In this document: piece by piece, positions 17,386-26,567 of the stretch
Numbering within the stretch: the first letter of the stretch is position 1
How the letters are laid out: each line of letters opens with the position of its first letter
Source: a virus
IMG/VR virus record: IMGVR_UViG_3300025133_009608
Coordinates: 62,001-126,000 of that record
Length of the DNA stretch: 64,000 bases
Reading direction: 5' to 3' (one strand)
Notes under the pieces: model-generated
Told to the model about the DNA's origin: nothing
The model's database searches: none
Seen by the model: only the letters and a program-made list of their open reading frames with translations
Translations under genes and position numbers: made by a program

Positions 17386-18738
17386 TTAATACTTAACGGA
17401 GCTTAAAAGCTCCGTTATGAAGCCCCTTCTGTTATCGAGCCTCTTTGCCCTATCAGTGGTAAGGTTTTTATTAGCATAATTATATTCGTCATTTATTTTT
17501 TGAATAACATTACTCTTCCACGCATCCATCTGGATAAAATGAAGGCTTTCGGACCTCGTTTTTGGAATAAGGATTCTGCTGCTTTTTCTATCTAAATATA
17601 TCCTACACTTTGAGGCAGAATTTGCAATCATCTTTAAACCATGCCCGTCCACCGGGTCGGTAACGTTTAAAATTAATTTTGCATCAGAGATGCTTTCTGA
17701 CAAAACATCCCAAATCGGTCTGCATGCCAATGCCTTATAATATACGCTTCCAGCTTTAATATTAAATAAGGAATTTTCAAAAAGATGAGAGATATCGTTT
17801 CCGCCTTTATCCAAAATTTTCTTTGACATCAAGTTTATATATTCGTTTCCAGATCTTTTTATAGGAGTAATTAGGGCAAACGCACGTGCGTTCGCAAGCT
17901 TCTTATTAGGAAGAAAGCTTCTGGGATCGAAAATCTCCGTACCGGGGGGGTTGATTTTATTTATTGAAAACTCAAAATCTGGAAACTCATCGCATAAATT
18001 TACAAGCGGACTTATGGAGCTTGTCATATTATTCTCGCCCATGGTCCCGACTATGAGTTGCGATAACTCCTTTAGGCCCTCATTGAAGTAAGAATAGCCG
18101 GAGAGCTCAAGACCAGAGATTATAGAATCCAATGCGATTTCTGCAGATTTCGCATTTTCATTCGTTATTTCTCCATACCTTAAATTAAACTCGCGCAACT
18201 TTAAAAAAGAATACCGGCCCATAGAATATATTATAGCCTGAGCTCTTGCCCTGCACTTTGATACATATGCGGTCTCTATCTTCAGCACCTCATCAATCTG
18301 CATTGTCTTTAGATCTATATCCTTTGACTTGCTTTTTGACCGAGCTAGTTCATAAAAATAAGGATCTTGAACCGAATTTACTTCTTGAATTTGAATTTCG
18401 AGCAAATAAAGATATAAATTCTCTACAAATAGGTGTTTTCTTCTTACTACCTCTGGGCTAGAGCCCCCATTCTCACAAGGCTTTGGAGAACTTTTGATGC
18501 AAATGTCTGGATACTTTCTTTCGAACTCTTCCACTGAGCTACGAAAGAGACTCACTCCTTCGCGTAACTCCTGGATCGTCTTCCACTCAATATCTTCAAA
18601 CCTGGTACTAAGAATAAGCTCCTCTATATAAAGCTGCTCCTTATTCTTCTCTGCCCCACTTCGCTTTAGAAATAAGATTTTATACCTTGATATTTCCCTT
18701 TCGGCCTCAATGAACTCGGCGATGTCGCTTCCAGACAT
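17386..18738 (-). CDS. Unknown 450-residue protein between sigma factor and giant gene
   Basis: No family recognised. The N-terminal ~200 residues are rich in charged helices (EAEREISRYKILFLKRSG; TRFEDIEWKTIQELREG). The C-terminal half has more beta character, with hydrophobic strands. It starts 2 bp after the sigma-factor stop and ends 9 bp before the giant gene, so the three genes form one operon. A sigma-associated role, such as the co-activator that T4 gp55 needs, would be attractive by position only. Confidence 0.7.
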   Translation of the reverse strand: MSGSDIAEFIEAEREISRYKILFLKRSGAEKNKEQLYIEELILSTRFEDIEWKTIQELREGVSLFRSSVEEFERKYPDICIKSSPKPCENGGSSPEVVRRKHLFVENLYLYLLEIQIQEVNSVQDPYFYELARSKSKSKDIDLKTMQIDEVLKIETAYVSKCRARAQAIIYSMGRYSFLKLREFNLRYGEITNENAKSAEIALDSIISGLELSGYSYFNEGLKELSQLIVGTMGENNMTSSISPLVNLCDEFPDFEFSINKINPPGTEIFDPRSFLPNKKLANARAFALITPIKRSGNEYINLMSKKILDKGGNDISHLFENSLFNIKAGSVYYKALACRPIWDVLSESISDAKLILNVTDPVDGHGLKMIANSASKCRIYLDRKSSRILIPKTRSESLHFIQMDAWKSNVIQKINDEYNYANKNLTTDRAKRLDNRRGFITELLSSVKY

Positions 18739-18740
18739 GG

Positions 18741-19529
18741 TCAGTCCCTATTGAGTATTTCCGCTATTAAGCGCTTGGTTCTTGGCTTCTTTCCAAGCTT
18801 TTTAAGCTTTATACTCGCAGCCCATCCAGTTATTCCGACCTTATCCGCAGCATCCTTTAGGGATAGATCGTATAAGCAGATTAATTCTAAAATCTTCGCG
18901 GTCTTTGGATCAATAGAATCAGTTAATGAACGCAAGGATCTTTGAAACTCCATCATCTGCAGAGAGGTTCTTTTGTCCCCATAAATAGAAGCATCCGCGT
19001 CTATACTGTCTTGAAAGAACTCTCCGTACTCGTCGCCGCTCTTATTCTTTTTTGGATTTATCTGAGAAAATGATATTTCTCCGCGTGATTTTCTAAAAAG
19101 AGCCTTATGCTCCTTTCCGCACGAATCACATATGCCCAAAATATCACTATTTGGATCATTAGACTTTAGAATCTCACCGTCACAATCGCAAAGTATATTT
19201 CCATTTTTTGACTTTAATGAAAATGCATCATTTGAAAGTTTATTTATACTTCTTATTTTTGATACCAACTTGTTTCTAAGATGAATATGCAAGAAGGTAC
19301 TAAGCTTTACTTTCTTTTCGGGGTCAAAGGCCTTGATCCCCTCGATTGCTAATATTACTAGCTCTTGCTTTATGTCTTCAAATCTAAATCCAGGCATATG
19401 TGTTCTAGACGCCATCTTGCACAAAAGCGGATCTATCTTCTTTAAGACCGCTCCATAGCCCTCGCCCGAAATAGTATCTACATATATCTCCTCATTATAC
19501 ATTCTGACTACACCAGAATAACTCTTCAT
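18741..19529 (-). CDS. Late sigma factor, gp55-like with internal zinc site
   Basis: Probable phage sigma factor that redirects host RNA polymerase to late promoters. The region 2-like core (FRFEDIKQELVILAIEGI, then KAFDPEKKVKLSTFLHIHLRN, residues ~46-96 from the chosen start) matches the sigma-70 region 2 helices. The C-terminal residues ~196-251 (SLTDSIDPKTAKILELICLY, then DLSLKDAADKVGITGWAASI) form a region 4-like HTH. Between them is an inserted CDCDG...CDSCG cluster (C114, C116, C134, C137), probably a zinc finger. ATG at 19529 has GGAG 6 nt upstream; a TTG at 19571 would add 14 residues. Linkage to gp46/gp47 homologues resembles T4, and matching TATAAATA promoters occur elsewhere in the window. 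Confidence 0.8.
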   Translation of the reverse strand: MKSYSGVVRMYNEEIYVDTISGEGYGAVLKKIDPLLCKMASRTHMPGFRFEDIKQELVILAIEGIKAFDPEKKVKLSTFLHIHLRNKLVSKIRSINKLSNDAFSLKSKNGNILCDCDGEILKSNDPNSDILGICDSCGKEHKALFRKSRGEISFSQINPKKNKSGDEYGEFFQDSIDADASIYGDKRTSLQMMEFQRSLRSLTDSIDPKTAKILELICLYDLSLKDAADKVGITGWAASIKLKKLGKKPRTKRLIAEILNRD

Positions 19530-19574
19530 TAACTTCTCCGGCCTTGCTTGTGGCTTAAATAATTGTATCAATTC

Positions 19575-20348
19575 TTACTCGCCCTCTACCCAGGAGCCCT
19601 GGCATATAGACTCATAATCACACCACTGACACAAAATCGACGGCTTCTTAACCCAATGTGTTTCAGTCTGAATATTTGATGCGGTTTTTACTATCTTGCT
19701 TCTGCATTTTTTTAGATCATTGGCATTAAACGTCCAATCTAAATATTTGCAATTATGTTTTAACATGAGATATGATCCGTGAATCACCGTAGCATCTGGA
19801 TACAATCTCTTAATTGCCTCTGCATAAACCAGCAACTGAAAGCTAGTCATATACTTTAGGCTCTTGCTGGTCTTATAGTCGACAACATGGTATTCGCCTT
19901 CAGATATTCGATCCAGCCTATCGATGTATCCTCTTACCGTAACTCCTTCTTCTATCTCGAATGAGTAGGGAACCTCCACTCCTATCACCTCGGGCATGCC
20001 GTCATCCCTGATATGATCAAGATACGACTGCATTATTTCTCGAAGATATACGATACCATCCTTATCTCCGTCTGGGGACCATGTTTTTGTGTTTAATAGA
20101 TAAAAATCAAACTTTTTAATAGAATCTTTAAAGCACTTTTTCATAAGCGCCGGATAATCCTTCTCGTCTACTGGCCCGTGGCTCATTATGTACTCATGAA
20201 ACATCTCCAGCATTAGGTGGGCGCATGATCCAAACTCAGTAAAATTATGCTTTACCCTTGGCACGTCTGGTTTTTCTATATAGCGATAATGATACTTCTT
20301 TGGGCACTTATCAAATGTGCCCATAGAAGAGACTGATAACTTTAACAA
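19575..20348 (-). CDS. Cas4/RecB-type PD-(D/E)XK nuclease with Fe-S cysteines
   Basis: Probable 5'-3' exonuclease of the Cas4/AddB-like family. Visible in order: LSVSSMGTFDKCPKKYHY (first cluster cysteine and the family's CPxxY box), FGSCAHLMLE (motif with the catalytic His), VRGYIDRLDRI (Asp), YHVVDYKTSK (DxK), SFQLLVYAEAI (QxxxY) and a C-terminal CQWCDYESIC that completes the 4Fe-4S set. I place the start at TTG 20348, which has AAGGAG 6 nt upstream and removes the 59-bp overlap with the upstream gene; an ATG-like start at 20417 would add 23 unlikely residues. It lies between the sigma factor and gp46/47, suggesting DNA end-processing in recombination. Confidence 0.85.
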   Translation of the reverse strand: MLKLSVSSMGTFDKCPKKYHYRYIEKPDVPRVKHNFTEFGSCAHLMLEMFHEYIMSHGPVDEKDYPALMKKCFKDSIKKFDFYLLNTKTWSPDGDKDGIVYLREIMQSYLDHIRDDGMPEVIGVEVPYSFEIEEGVTVRGYIDRLDRISEGEYHVVDYKTSKSLKYMTSFQLLVYAEAIKRLYPDATVIHGSYLMLKHNCKYLDWTFNANDLKKCRSKIVKTASNIQTETHWVKKPSILCQWCDYESICQGSWVEGE

Positions 20349-20358
20349 AAGTAGCTCC

Positions 20359-21255
20359 TTAGAATATTTTAGAAGATGGCCTTTCTTGAATCCATCGATA
20401 GACAAAACGACCAGCACCCCGGCGGCCGCCGGATGAATGTTTTAATTTAAACTCTTTTGGATCAACCTTTTGCTTAGAGACAAGCCATCTTGACTCTTTG
20501 CTCTCCCAGTAAAAAAAAGCTATAATCCCTGTTTGCGGATTATAGATGCTCCTTACTAAGTTACCAGTAATAACTTGCTCTTGTTGCTTCCAATTTTCGT
20601 CATAAAACTTTGATACTGTATCTAGATTATTATAAGCACGGTTCACAATTTTGACCACTTGTTCTTCTGCTTTCTCTTTCGAGGTTCCATCAATTACGAT
20701 TACTCCGGCCTTTGGATTGAAGCTTATATCATTTACCGTAGTTCTTTTTCCATAAAAATCTGTTTCCATATCTGAGCTTATGGCTTTTTTTATGAAATCA
20801 ACACTAAGGCCTCCTTCATTTGGAGTTCCGCTTTTGCTTGTTTCCGATGCCGAAATATCTAAAGAAGAAAAATCTATAGAGGTCTCTTGTGCCTTTCCTC
20901 CGTCAATTAAATATGACATATTATCCACCGCATCTTCTCCGAACGGAAGAATGCTTATGCCCTCATCTCCAAGGTGCCTTGGGCCAGACAGATCGGTGCT
21001 ATCTGTAATATACTCCTCCTCTAACACCGAAGAAGATATACCTCCAGATATGGCAATTGCAGCCAGCGCAACAGACGCCCCTGACGTTGGCAAGTATATT
21101 CGCTCGGCGGCCATCAAAGATGATGAGTCCGGCGTGGTGCCATCTAGCGTATAAAATACTGTTGCAGGAACATTTGTATCAAACTCTACGTACTCTGGAA
21201 TTCCAGATACAAGCTCTCTCTCACTCTCTGTTAGCGTTAAGACTATTCCGGACAT
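20359..21255 (-). CDS. Unknown protein with chitobiase C-terminal-like Ig domain
   Basis: About 298 residues. ATG at 21255 is chosen (GAGG 5 nt upstream) rather than 21276. The N-terminal ~80 residues (YVEFDTNVPATVFYTLDGTT, then PDSSS, then LPTSGASVALAAIAI) strongly resemble the small beta-sandwich found at the C-terminus of chitobiases and in many phage and secreted proteins. The middle is Ser/Asp-rich and linker-like. The C-terminus (residues ~190-298) is a mixed alpha/beta domain with WESKESRWLVSKQKV. It could be a virion protein, although the genes on both sides are recombination factors. Function unknown. Confidence 0.7.
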   Translation of the reverse strand: MSGIVLTLTESERELVSGIPEYVEFDTNVPATVFYTLDGTTPDSSSLMAAERIYLPTSGASVALAAIAISGGISSSVLEEEYITDSTDLSGPRHLGDEGISILPFGEDAVDNMSYLIDGGKAQETSIDFSSLDISASETSKSGTPNEGGLSVDFIKKAISSDMETDFYGKRTTVNDISFNPKAGVIVIDGTSKEKAEEQVVKIVNRAYNNLDTVSKFYDENWKQQEQVITGNLVRSIYNPQTGIIAFFYWESKESRWLVSKQKVDPKEFKLKHSSGGRRGAGRFVYRWIQERPSSKIF

Positions 21256-21288
21256 TGTTACCTCTAAGATAATCAATAAAATTAGTAA

Positions 21289-24200
21289 CTATCTGGCCAA
21301 AAAGTCGATCGAACTTTTCCCATTCACCTTCGTTACATCAATAACGTGATCAAACTTTTCCTTAAGCGTCTCGTCGTGGGTTATCACCATGATTTTATAT
21401 TGAGCCTCTAGCGCACGAATAACGCTCACAAATAGCGTCTCAACGCCGAAGCGGTCCAAGGGGGAGTTCACCTCGTCCAGCAGCAAAAACTCCAGCGAGG
21501 AGCCCCCGTAGCGGCTGGAAAGATCGCTCAAGGCCACCCGAAGCGACAAGGATATTCGAAACTTTTCTCCACCACTAAGCGACTTGAACCCGTGTAGTAC
21601 TCCATCTTTTTTAACCTTAAGATCCAAAGTCTCCACCGTAGAGACCCCATCTGATCCGGTTCTTTGCGTCTCTAGGGTTATTGTTGATGGCTCATTACAG
21701 ATAGATGATAAAATCTTATTTGACGAAGACTCTAGGTCTTCAATGATTCCGTCCAAAAGAATGGTTTGAATTCCGTTCTTGCCCATCATTTTTGACATAC
21801 TTTTAAATAAAGATATATCTTTAAGCTTAGATGACAAAGATGTCTTCTTTCCTCTCATATCTTTTACCGACTGCTCGAGCTGAGAGACCCTTTCTGTTAG
21901 CCTTCCGACATCTTCGGAGTTACCAGAAATGATAGAGTCAAGGTCTTCGCGTCGATCTTTTAGGTCCTTAACCTTATCTCTAAGAACCTGGAAGTCGGAG
22001 TTTTGAAGGGATTTTAATATATCTTTATTTACAGACAACTTCGAACTAACGTTTCCAAGTACACGCTTCAGCTCTATCAGCTTCTTCTTCTCTCTCTCGA
22101 GCCCTTCGCTCAAAATTGAGTGGCGGAACTCAAAAGATGACAGCTCCTTTTCCAGGGTGTCTATTCTTAAGTTTTCCTTCTTATACCCCTCATAATCTGA
22201 GATGCTCTTTTTTACAATCCTAATCTTTGATGCAGCTCGAGTCATTGACTCGGAATAGCGGTCTGACTTTTCCTTATGATCATCTCTCAGGGACTCGTAC
22301 AGGGACGACTCAATAGCCTGATGGCACACATAGCACTCGCCCGGAGTTATGTGAATCTCACTAAGAGACCCTAGCGCATCCTTTGCAGAGGATCCTGACG
22401 AAGATAAGGATATTAGCTCCTCTCTAAGTTCTGAGAGTTTATCATCACAACTTTCTACTTTTGATAACTGAGATAATGATGCTCTCTTTTCTTCAATTTT
22501 CTTCTGCTCGGCATCTACTTCATCTGTCTTGTCTTCAACCTGCTGGCTAAGCTCATTTGCATCACCAGAAAGATCTGCCTCCCTCTCTTCGAGAGCTGCG
22601 ATTGACTCTAAGATCTTATCGTATTTATCTGTATCAAGAGCTTTTTTCATATTGGAATATTGAGAGACAAGGCCCTCAAGATGCTTGTTGGTTGCTGACA
22701 ACTCCTTCTTTGCATTTGCGACTATTGTCGTCACCTCCTTTAACTCAGCACTCGCATCTCCCAGGTCTTCGACCGTCTCTGCATAGGTGCTAACTGCCGC
22801 CTCTAATATGTCAGTTTCTGATTTTAATAATCGAGCTTTTTTCTTGGCCTCTTTCTCGTAAGAATCCCATCTAGAGATGTCAACTATAGACTTTAGAATA
22901 TCCTTCTTTCTAGACGGATCCGCCTCTGCAAACTCTGATATATCATTTTGACGAAAATATATAGAGCTTGTAAATGTTTTGTGATCAAGCCCAATAAGCT
23001 CCTCTATGCTGCTATTTGTAGCACCAGAAGTAGATCCAGAGAGATCCTTCCAGGCTCCAGTATCATCTTTTTGAGCCAACTCCACGGTTGAAGTAGAGCT
23101 CCCCCTGTTTCTCTCTCTTATAACTCGATACACTCGATTATTATGTTGAAATTCAAACTCCACGCAGCACGAAGTTTCTCCCCACAGGACTATGTCGTCC
23201 ATCATGGCCGACCTTGCCTTATTAAAAAGCACCCAAAGCATGCTTTCGAAAATTGACGAATTATGCGTAATAAATCCATTCAGGGCGTATAGATGAGTAT
23301 CATTTCCAACCTGTATGTCATAAGTCTGAGCCTTGCCGATACTATCGATTCTCTTTATTTTATCCCAGTATATATCAGACTCGCTAAGGCTCCGGAGCCT
23401 ATTGCTTCCCAGGGCGTCGGCATATTTACCCAGTCTTTCCCTGGACATGTTAGATTGGGACAGCTGCCTCTTAGTAAGCCTCAGTTCTGACCGATGCCCT
23501 CGCAGCCCCCCAGACTCAATTCCTTCTATTATCTCCCCGCAGAAGAGGGAAGATGGAATGACATCACGATTAGGATTCGCCTTCCTCTTTCGAGAGGAGG
23601 CGATCAGGGTATCTATCCTCGATCTTTTCGGCCCATAAACATGACCATCGACAAGGTTGTAAAACTTTAAAATATTATTATAATTCGAATGAATCGACAA
23701 GACCCATGAATCGTACTTGTCGGCAACTCGCTTGTACCTTATTGATGCCTTTATTCCAAATCTCAAAAAGAGCTCTTGAAGGTCGTATACAAACCCCTTG
23801 GAGCCGAGACCGATAGAAACCTCCGGAGATGAACTGTCAGAAGAAGAGACGTACCCGTCGCCGGAAAAGAACATTCCAACGAAAGCGCCTACATTCTCTT
23901 CTGATTCCGAAAAGATTGCTCTTGGGACTCTTTTGTTTATAGCGAGGCTCCCCCAAAGAGCATGCTTTGACAAAAACTCACGAGCCGTCCTCGGAGAATT
24001 TGCAACTTTGGCTAGCGATGTAAGATTAGAATCATCATAAGAAATAAGCTTATCGTAGCACAAGGTGCTGGATAGAGATTCAATTCTTTTATGATTTGAT
24101 GGCGATTCCTTCTTTAAAGATAGGCCGATCTGTATCATTCTATCTAAAATTTGCCTTCTTATGTCCTTAATGTTCTTCGTTATTACCAAGGAGTATGTTA

Positions 24201-24816
24201 TTCCCCGCCGGGATAGGTCTGCGCCAAAAATACTCTGTACGTCATTGTGAGCAATGCTTATAATCTCGTCATCCGTGTTCGTAAAGTTGCACGATGTACC
24301 AGTAAGCCCGCCCTCCGCCGCATATAGGCCGAGAAGCCGAGCCTCTTCGATCCTCATTGAAGAACGGGGATTGACTACGGGCAGTGCGCGTGGGGAGGCA
24401 ACAAAGTCCCCGACGATCAAATCTTCGGCAGGTATACATTCCGTATCGGATATCATTACGGGATGGGTACGGGAAACTCTCTCGATACCACCAGAGGTCA
24501 TCTCTACTTCTAAGATGTCCTTTTCTCCGGACAGGTGCGTTGCTTCAACTTCCACTGGGCGCATAAGGAGGTCTTCGTCCAACCCCCATATCCAGAACTC
24601 CTTAAAGTTCTCATGGAGATCTTTGACGGTTATCTTTTCTCCAGAAAACGCCTCGGTCAGAATCGTATCCCCAGAAAGGCACTTCCCGGACCCGTTGGAC
24701 TTTCCATAATCTCCCTCTGTATTTCCAATCAGGAGTACCGACTGGAACTGGGAAAAATCAATCTCACTATCTGCGTGAGAGAAAAAGTTTTTTAACTTCA
24801 AACTAAGTGGAATCAT
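21289..24816 (-). CDS. gp46/SbcC-like recombination ATPase, interrupted by an intein
   Basis: Large subunit of the SbcCD/gp46-gp47 nuclease, which resects DNA ends for recombination-dependent replication. The 1175-residue precursor contains a 474-residue intein (residues 46-519); the spliced protein would be ~701 residues. The N-terminal P-loop is rebuilt only on splicing: ...GKSNGSGK joins SSIFESMLW. The extein then has long coiled-coil arms flanking a zinc hook (GECYVCHQA), followed by the ABC signature FKSLSGGEKFRISLS, Walker B EFLLLDEV and the H-loop VITHDET. It follows the SbcD gene directly (gap 3 bp) and precedes the nuclease and sigma genes. Activity should depend on protein splicing. 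Confidence 0.93.
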   Translation of the reverse strand: MIPLSLKLKNFFSHADSEIDFSQFQSVLLIGNTEGDYGKSNGSGKCLSGDTILTEAFSGEKITVKDLHENFKEFWIWGLDEDLLMRPVEVEATHLSGEKDILEVEMTSGGIERVSRTHPVMISDTECIPAEDLIVGDFVASPRALPVVNPRSSMRIEEARLLGLYAAEGGLTGTSCNFTNTDDEIISIAHNDVQSIFGADLSRRGITYSLVITKNIKDIRRQILDRMIQIGLSLKKESPSNHKRIESLSSTLCYDKLISYDDSNLTSLAKVANSPRTAREFLSKHALWGSLAINKRVPRAIFSESEENVGAFVGMFFSGDGYVSSSDSSSPEVSIGLGSKGFVYDLQELFLRFGIKASIRYKRVADKYDSWVLSIHSNYNNILKFYNLVDGHVYGPKRSRIDTLIASSRKRKANPNRDVIPSSLFCGEIIEGIESGGLRGHRSELRLTKRQLSQSNMSRERLGKYADALGSNRLRSLSESDIYWDKIKRIDSIGKAQTYDIQVGNDTHLYALNGFITHNSSIFESMLWVLFNKARSAMMDDIVLWGETSCCVEFEFQHNNRVYRVIRERNRGSSTSTVELAQKDDTGAWKDLSGSTSGATNSSIEELIGLDHKTFTSSIYFRQNDISEFAEADPSRKKDILKSIVDISRWDSYEKEAKKKARLLKSETDILEAAVSTYAETVEDLGDASAELKEVTTIVANAKKELSATNKHLEGLVSQYSNMKKALDTDKYDKILESIAALEEREADLSGDANELSQQVEDKTDEVDAEQKKIEEKRASLSQLSKVESCDDKLSELREELISLSSSGSSAKDALGSLSEIHITPGECYVCHQAIESSLYESLRDDHKEKSDRYSESMTRAASKIRIVKKSISDYEGYKKENLRIDTLEKELSSFEFRHSILSEGLEREKKKLIELKRVLGNVSSKLSVNKDILKSLQNSDFQVLRDKVKDLKDRREDLDSIISGNSEDVGRLTERVSQLEQSVKDMRGKKTSLSSKLKDISLFKSMSKMMGKNGIQTILLDGIIEDLESSSNKILSSICNEPSTITLETQRTGSDGVSTVETLDLKVKKDGVLHGFKSLSGGEKFRISLSLRVALSDLSSRYGGSSLEFLLLDEVNSPLDRFGVETLFVSVIRALEAQYKIMVITHDETLKEKFDHVIDVTKVNGKSSIDFLAR
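23260..24681 (-). mobile_element. Intein with LAGLIDADG homing endonuclease in the gp46 P-loop
   Basis: Self-splicing element of 474 residues. Splicing motifs: first residue Cys (CLSGDTILT, block A); RTHPV (block B, Thr-x-x-His type) at 117-120; a C-terminal block with YDIQVGNDTHLYALNG, then FITHN, followed by Ser as the +1 nucleophile. Between them are two LAGLIDADG-like helices, LLGLYAAEGG (161-170) and FVGMFFSGDGYV (312-323), both retaining an acidic residue, so the endonuclease may be active. It sits exactly between the Lys and Ser of the Walker A motif, a favoured insertion position because target sequence conservation is extreme there. Confidence 0.93.
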
Positions 24817-24819
24817 TAA

Positions 24820-25983
24820 TTATCCTATAATCTTTTTCGCTTCAGATAAAAGCTTCTCTTTCATTTTCGATTCAATGCCCTGGCTAGCGATAAACGCCGA
24901 AAACATTTCATAATCATCTTCATGATCTAAGATATCATTATCTCTTATAATTCTTACTATTACCGGCTCTACCGTTACCCTGGAGACGAAAAACGCACCA
25001 GCATCTCTTGCTAGCTTTTGAACGTAAAGCTTATCCGCAGCTGGAAGCACAGACTCTTTTACTGAAACCTTCAGCCTTACAATCTTGTCTTTCATGTCGA
25101 TTTTTGAGACCTCCTCCTCTATCCTGTCCTTGCAGTTGGCAAAGGTTGCATCAGAAATATCAATAACCGAATCGATCAGGTCTCTCGTGGGAACTTTATG
25201 AAAATTTACCTTTTTATTTACCACGTCATAATCGATAAAGTACTTATCGACGTTGGCGTCTCCAAAGTTCGTACGCTCCATAGAGCCTACGTAAATTGAT
25301 GGTGGATTCTTTTTCTTAAGAATTCTAAATGTATGCAAGTGTCCCATCACCGATAGGTCGCATGTCTCAAAGCAATTTGCGTTAACCAGGATCTCCGATC
25401 CGCCATAGTCGTTATAGCTTCCTTCGTAATAAAAGTTATGCCCGACGGCCATTATCGGAGACTTGTTATCCACAGATCTGCACAATTCTCTTACGTGAGC
25501 CTCGTATCCGGCAGACCGCTCTGCGCAGGACTCTCCCGCATACATTCTTTTGTCTCGGTATGGCATTAACAAGATGTTTACTCCCTCATTTTTTGAATTA
25601 AAAAAGGTTACAACCTCTGGCTCTACAATCAGCCTGACATTGGGGTAGTCTTTCGCTGGGAGCGATGTAATTGAACTCGTAAATGAATCCCCGCTCCTTC
25701 TGTAGTCATGGTTTCCCATAATTACAACAGTAGCAATATTCGCTTTAGACAACCTCTTGAGAGCTCGATTTGCTATATCAATATGCTCTGGAGTTGGGTT
25801 TCTGTGCTCAAACAAGTCTCCGGTTTGAATAAAAACATCTACACTTGTATCTATACAGTGATCTATAATATGATTTAGACTCTTCTCGTAATCATCTATC
25901 CTCGTGTTACCGCCGGCGTCCTTTGTTCTTCCAAGGCCAAAGACCGCCCCTATGTGTGAGTCTCCGCAAATAACTACTCTCAT
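24820..25983 (-). CDS. gp47/SbcD-like nuclease subunit
   Basis: Mre11/SbcD-family metallophosphoesterase of 387 residues, partner of the gp46-like ATPase encoded next. Motifs in order: GDSHIG (residues 7-12), QTGDLFEHRNP, IMGNHDY, AVGHNFYY and MGHLH, all the metal-coordinating boxes expected. The C-terminal ~130 residues form the capping/ATPase-binding part. Its start overlaps the CHC2 gene stop by 4 bp and its stop is 3 bp before the ATPase start, which supports coordinated synthesis. Confidence 0.92.
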   Translation of the reverse strand: MRVVICGDSHIGAVFGLGRTKDAGGNTRIDDYEKSLNHIIDHCIDTSVDVFIQTGDLFEHRNPTPEHIDIANRALKRLSKANIATVVIMGNHDYRRSGDSFTSSITSLPAKDYPNVRLIVEPEVVTFFNSKNEGVNILLMPYRDKRMYAGESCAERSAGYEAHVRELCRSVDNKSPIMAVGHNFYYEGSYNDYGGSEILVNANCFETCDLSVMGHLHTFRILKKKNPPSIYVGSMERTNFGDANVDKYFIDYDVVNKKVNFHKVPTRDLIDSVIDISDATFANCKDRIEEEVSKIDMKDKIVRLKVSVKESVLPAADKLYVQKLARDAGAFFVSRVTVEPVIVRIIRDNDILDHEDDYEMFSAFIASQGIESKMKEKLLSEAKKIIG

Positions 25984-26567
25984 TTATTATACCTCTTTTT
26001 GCACACTCTCTTTACTTCAGAGAGGAGTGCTTTACATTTTTTGGCCTCATTCTGGCCAATGCTTTCAATGTGGTGGTCAGTCCTCTTCATTAGTGTCATT
26101 ATCCACTCTTCGTCATTCGGATACCTCTCCTGGAGACTTCGAAAGAAAACAGATATATCCATCAGCGATGAAAAAGTAGACGGCTTAGTCACTATCACCC
26201 CGGACTTGTCGGTCTTTGAGTGATCAATTAATGGCTCTAGTGCGCGGAGGGCTGCCATAAAGTCACACCCTGTTGCTAATATATAAAAGTCTATTTGATT
26301 GTGGCTACTCGAACAGCCGTAGCAATAAAAATTATTATTAACCGAGTCTATATATAGAGAGCTCGTCCTCTCTCGACCGCCCTTGTGATCTGGAGATGGG
26401 CAGCAACATCTGTGGGTAAAGTTTCCAGAAGATACTCTTTCTGGCCTTATCTTTAACAGATCCAGAATATCTAAAAATCCAACCCCCCTAATTATATCGT
26501 CCTTTCTAACTCCCACTTCTAAAGAGCCCTCCCCAGAATGAAGTCTTTTTCCTTGTATGGGCTTCAA
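25980..26567 (-). CDS. CHC2 zinc-binding domain protein (other half of split primase)
   Basis: 195 residues. The core matches the DnaG zinc-binding domain: THRCCCPSPDHKGG (C54-56, H61) followed by FYCYGCSSSHN (C82, C85) and the downstream helix IDFYILATGCDFMAALRAL. In DnaG this domain recognises the template start site and is fused to the Toprim core; here the core is a separate gene at 387-1130. The C-terminal ~75 residues (KKCKALLSEVKRVCKKRYNK at the end) are unlike DnaG. The N-terminus is uncertain: the coordinates use the most distal start, which overlaps the FtsK-like gene by 62 bp; a GTG at 26516 preceded by GGGGAGG would shorten the overlap. Confidence 0.83.
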   Translation of the reverse strand: MKPIQGKRLHSGEGSLEVGVRKDDIIRGVGFLDILDLLKIRPERVSSGNFTHRCCCPSPDHKGGRERTSSLYIDSVNNNFYCYGCSSSHNQIDFYILATGCDFMAALRALEPLIDHSKTDKSGVIVTKPSTFSSLMDISVFFRSLQERYPNDEEWIMTLMKRTDHHIESIGQNEAKKCKALLSEVKRVCKKRYNK

